Source: an uncultured Peptococcaceae bacterium
GTDB lineage: Bacteria > Bacillota > Dehalobacteriia > UBA4068
Length of the DNA stretch: 6,243 nt
Direction of reading: 5' to 3'
Assembly (NCBI GenBank): GCA_947307285.1
Contig: CAMZIS010000080.1
Span: 1-6,243 of the forward strand
The notes beneath the pieces were generated by a model. The model ran no database searches, was not told the DNA's origin, and saw only the letters and a program-made list of their open reading frames with translations. Shown piece by piece: positions 4,825-6,243 of the stretch (positions within the stretch are counted from its first letter, which is position 1; the number at the start of each line of letters is the position of its first letter). A program made the position numbers and the translations under genes.

Positions 4825-5277
4825 TCAGTTCCCTTTCCTGCGCTCCACATGAAGCTTGTCTATAGTATAGAGCACGAGTTCATTACGTTGATTATAAGTA
4901 TGCACATCAAAAGTGAGCACGCCGAAGTCCTGATCGCGTTCCTCCATCTTTGTCAATTCGAACACGCTTCTTATAGTATCGCCGGGATAAACAGTACCGG
5001 TCCAGCGTACTTTATCATAACCGTAATGCAGAGTGCGCACATCCTCCGGACAAACGTCGTGGGCGAAAAAGCCGTCGACCAGGCCCAGGACCATGCTGCC
5101 GTGAATGATGATGCCTTTCAGACCCTTGGCGCGGCAGTATTCCGGATCGTCGTGCAAAGGATGCGCGCTGTCGGTAGCTTTAATATAGCTGCGCATCTCC
5201 TCTTCTGTAACAGTATGGCTGCGGCTCTTTATCACCTCGCCCACGGCGAAATCCTCAAAGTAACGTTTTTTAGCCAT
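4825..5277 (-). CDS. MaoC-like hot-dog dehydratase, 150 aa
   Basis: The protein has a single hot-dog fold of the MaoC/(R)-specific enoyl-CoA hydratase type. The family hydrates or dehydrates acyl-CoA thioesters in the cytoplasm, usually as dimers. It begins KKRYFEDFAVGEV, the family N-terminus. The active-site loop is ATDSAHPLHDDPEYC (34-48), with Asp36 and His42 as the likely catalytic pair. GIIIHGSMVLGLVDGF (55-70) is the conserved HG helix, and VYPGDTI (97-102) is the usual strand and turn. The canonical loop is GDxNPxH, and here Asp and His are one residue further apart. The start is ATG at 5275-5277 because AGGAG lies 6 nt upstream and the family N-terminus follows. In-frame GTG (5338-5340) and ATG (5335-5337) overlap the GNAT stop but lack a binding site and would add 20-21 residues. 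The substrate is unknown. The neighbours do not include a thiolase or a CoA ligase. Confidence 0.9.
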   Translation of the reverse strand: MAKKRYFEDFAVGEVIKSRSHTVTEEEMRSYIKATDSAHPLHDDPEYCRAKGLKGIIIHGSMVLGLVDGFFAHDVCPEDVRTLHYGYDKVRWTGTVYPGDTIRSVFELTKMEERDQDFGVLTFDVHTYNQRNELVLYTIDKLHVERRKGN

Positions 5278-5283
5278 CACGGT

Positions 5284-5288
5284 CTCCT
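5284..5288 (-). promoter_or_regulatory. Ribosome binding site deciding the MaoC start
   Basis: AGGAG on the - strand, 6 nt before ATG at 5277, favours the 150-residue product over the longer frames that overlap the GNAT stop codon. Confidence 0.75.
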
Positions 5289-5336
5289 GACGATAACAAG
5301 AATAGCGGATCGTCTTAGTAAGCAAATCTCCGTCCA

Positions 5337-5807
5337 TCACGGGCCGGAGTTCAGATCCCAGCGGTAATTGTATTTTTCGTGACTGTAGCTTTGTCCGGCG
5401 TTAAGGTAAACCTTTCGCTCCAGCTTACCCAGTGGAGTGGCGCCCAGGCTTTCGATGGTCTTGCGGGAAGCCTCGTTATCCGTGTCGCAGGTAATAGTCA
5501 GGTAATCCATGCCTTTTTCGCGGGCGATAGGCGCCAGCAGACGGCAGGCTCGGGCTGCGTAATGGTGCCCACGATAATGGGGACGGATGGAATAGCCCAC
5601 GTTGCCCAGGAAATCTATGGCCGGCGCGTGTCCCAAACGAAGCTCCATGCGGCCTATATGCTCGCCGCTGTCCGCATCGAGGATATGGTAAACGTACTCT
5701 ATGCCCTGGGTCACATCTTCACTGCAGGATACTTCGCGCAAGGCAAGCCTGCGTTCGCCGTTATCTTCTTTACCTAGGCGGCGACGAAGATTGTCGAATA
5801 TGTTCAT
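5337..5807 (-). CDS. GNAT-family N-acetyltransferase, 156 aa
   Basis: This cytoplasmic acetyl-CoA-dependent acetyltransferase is of the RimJ/RimL-like (Acetyltransf_3-type) branch. The strand IGRMELRLG (51-59) leads to the acetyl-CoA binding motif VGYSIRPHYRGHHYAARA (70-87), in which R79-G80-H81-H82-Y83-A84 fills the R/Q-x-x-G-x-G/A pyrophosphate loop. The later motif DTDNEASRKTIESLGA (108-123) carries the conserved Asn and the Glu-x-Leu-Gly helix. Length is usual. The acceptor could be a protein N-terminus, an amino acid or another amine, and nothing in the sequence decides it. The start is ATG at 5805-5807, 10 nt after the upstream stop. GGAG is only 2 nt from the ATG, so initiation is weak or coupled. 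The first 20 residues are basic and may be an added helix. Confidence 0.9.
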   Translation of the reverse strand: MNIFDNLRRRLGKEDNGERRLALREVSCSEDVTQGIEYVYHILDADSGEHIGRMELRLGHAPAIDFLGNVGYSIRPHYRGHHYAARACRLLAPIAREKGMDYLTITCDTDNEASRKTIESLGATPLGKLERKVYLNAGQSYSHEKYNYRWDLNSGP

Positions 5808-5817
5808 AGCTCCACGC

Positions 5818-6243
5818 TCATTTCCGCAATCCGCGAATGGCCTCCGCCAAAGCGGCGGCGTCCTCTTCCCGGGTAGCCCAGGAGGTAACGAAGCGCTGGC
5901 ACAGCCGTCCGTCGTCCAGCTTCATGATGTCGCCTGGCTCAAAACTCTCTTCCAGCTTAGCGTTTTCCTGCGGACTCAGAATAAGGAAGAGCTGATTGCT
6001 TTCGGCAGGCGCCAGCAGCTCAATACCTGCGTCAGTGCAGGCGTCGGTGATCATCTTCGCAAGAACGTTGCCATGCGCGCCCAGCTTAAGGTAAAGTCCG
6101 TCTTCCAGCAGGGCCAGAAACTGCAGCCCAAGCAGTCGTCCTTTGGCCAGCATGCCGCCGTGCTGCTTGATGATATAGCGAAAATCGCGCTGCAGCTCAG
6201 GATCGCTGATGACTACGGCTTCACCGAACAGAGCGCCGCACTT
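5818..6243 (-). CDS. Threonine-aldolase-like PLP enzyme, C-terminal 141 aa (partial, cut by right edge)
   Basis: The frame is open to the window edge and begins KCGALFGEAVVI. This matches the TK-x-GALFGEA segment of the beta-eliminating lyase / low-specificity L-threonine aldolase family, in which the lysine binds pyridoxal phosphate. The Lys at 6241-6243 is therefore probably the catalytic one. QHGGMLAKGRLLGLQFLALLEDGLY and the small C-terminal domain follow, ending in TREEDAAALAEAIRGLRK. Family members are about 340 residues, so roughly the last 40 percent is visible. The enzyme cleaves threonine or allo-threonine to glycine and acetaldehyde. The exact substrate is inferred from the family. 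It is the first visible gene of the - strand run. The ATG at 6151-6153 is internal, not the start. Confidence 0.9.
   Translation of the reverse strand, partial: KCGALFGEAVVISDPELQRDFRYIIKQHGGMLAKGRLLGLQFLALLEDGLYLKLGAHGNVLAKMITDACTDAGIELLAPAESNQLFLILSPQENAKLEESFEPGDIMKLDDGRLCQRFVTSWATREEDAAALAEAIRGLRK

Noticed and set aside
5278..5340. Longer MaoC start (GTG at 5340 or ATG at 5337) overlapping the GNAT stop
   Set aside because: The overlap is attractive for coupling, but there is no ribosome binding site before it, and the AGGAG-ATG at 5277 leads straight into the family N-terminus.
4300..5367. Long + strand open frame (355 codons) opposite YibE/F and MaoC
   Set aside because: It spans two well-supported - strand genes and their junction, has no family resemblance, and its reading is explained by codon bias on the other strand.
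1..6243. Mobile element, CRISPR array, toxin-antitoxin or defence system
   Set aside because: No transposase or integrase motif, no regularly spaced repeats, no tRNA-end duplication next to either tRNA, and every long frame is explained by housekeeping-type genes.

Overview
The window looks like chromosomal DNA of a low-to-mid-GC anaerobic member of the Bacillota (Clostridia or Negativicutes type). The evidence is a clostridial-type 2[4Fe-4S] ferredoxin, an 11-helix sodium/amino-acid symporter of the form common in these bacteria, strong AGGAGG-like ribosome binding sites, sigma-70/SigA promoters with 17-bp spacers, and tRNA genes with encoded CCA. The genus cannot be fixed from the sequence. 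I see no mobile element, CRISPR array or defence system. This is mostly ordinary core genome with some local regulatory points of interest.

Layout. At 1-93 is the last 30 codons of an unrecognised + strand gene, followed by a bidirectional terminator (156-185). On the - strand lie a HAD-family phosphatase-like gene (275-985) and a small ferredoxin gene (1142-1315). The ferredoxin is preceded by a leader of about 210 nt and a near-consensus promoter (1534-1562). The + strand then carries a neurotransmitter:sodium symporter (NSS) gene. Its own promoter is at 1706-1734, its likely start is TTG at 1800, and it ends at 3239. A strong hairpin terminator (3264-3295) is shared with the convergent tRNA-Gly(CCC) gene (3317-3390, - strand).

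A compact divergent promoter region (3391-3514) drives tRNA-Gly(CCC) leftwards and tRNA-Val(CAC) rightwards (3515-3589). tRNA-Val is closed by a terminator that starts at its CCA end (3589-3624). A second bidirectional hairpin (3638-3662) ends the large - strand unit.

From 3667 to the right edge is one - strand, operon-like run. In transcription order it holds the C-terminal part of a threonine-aldolase-like PLP enzyme (5818-6243, cut by the window edge), a GNAT acetyltransferase (5337-5807), a MaoC-like hot-dog dehydratase (4825-5277) and a YibE/F-family membrane protein (3667-4821). Gaps are 10, 59 and 3 nt, and no internal terminator is visible.

How the genes work together. The NSS carrier probably imports an amino acid with sodium. 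The ferredoxin is a low-potential electron carrier. The four-gene run combines amino-acid cleavage, acyl-CoA chemistry, N-acetylation and a membrane protein, but no shared pathway can be proved from the sequence. The points most worth checking are a 45-codon ORF in the ferredoxin leader whose stop codon lies in the ferredoxin Shine-Dalgarno sequence, the loss of the usual gate arginine in the NSS carrier, AT-rich perfect inverted repeats over the NSS and tRNA-Val -10 regions, and the divergent pair of C34 tRNAs.
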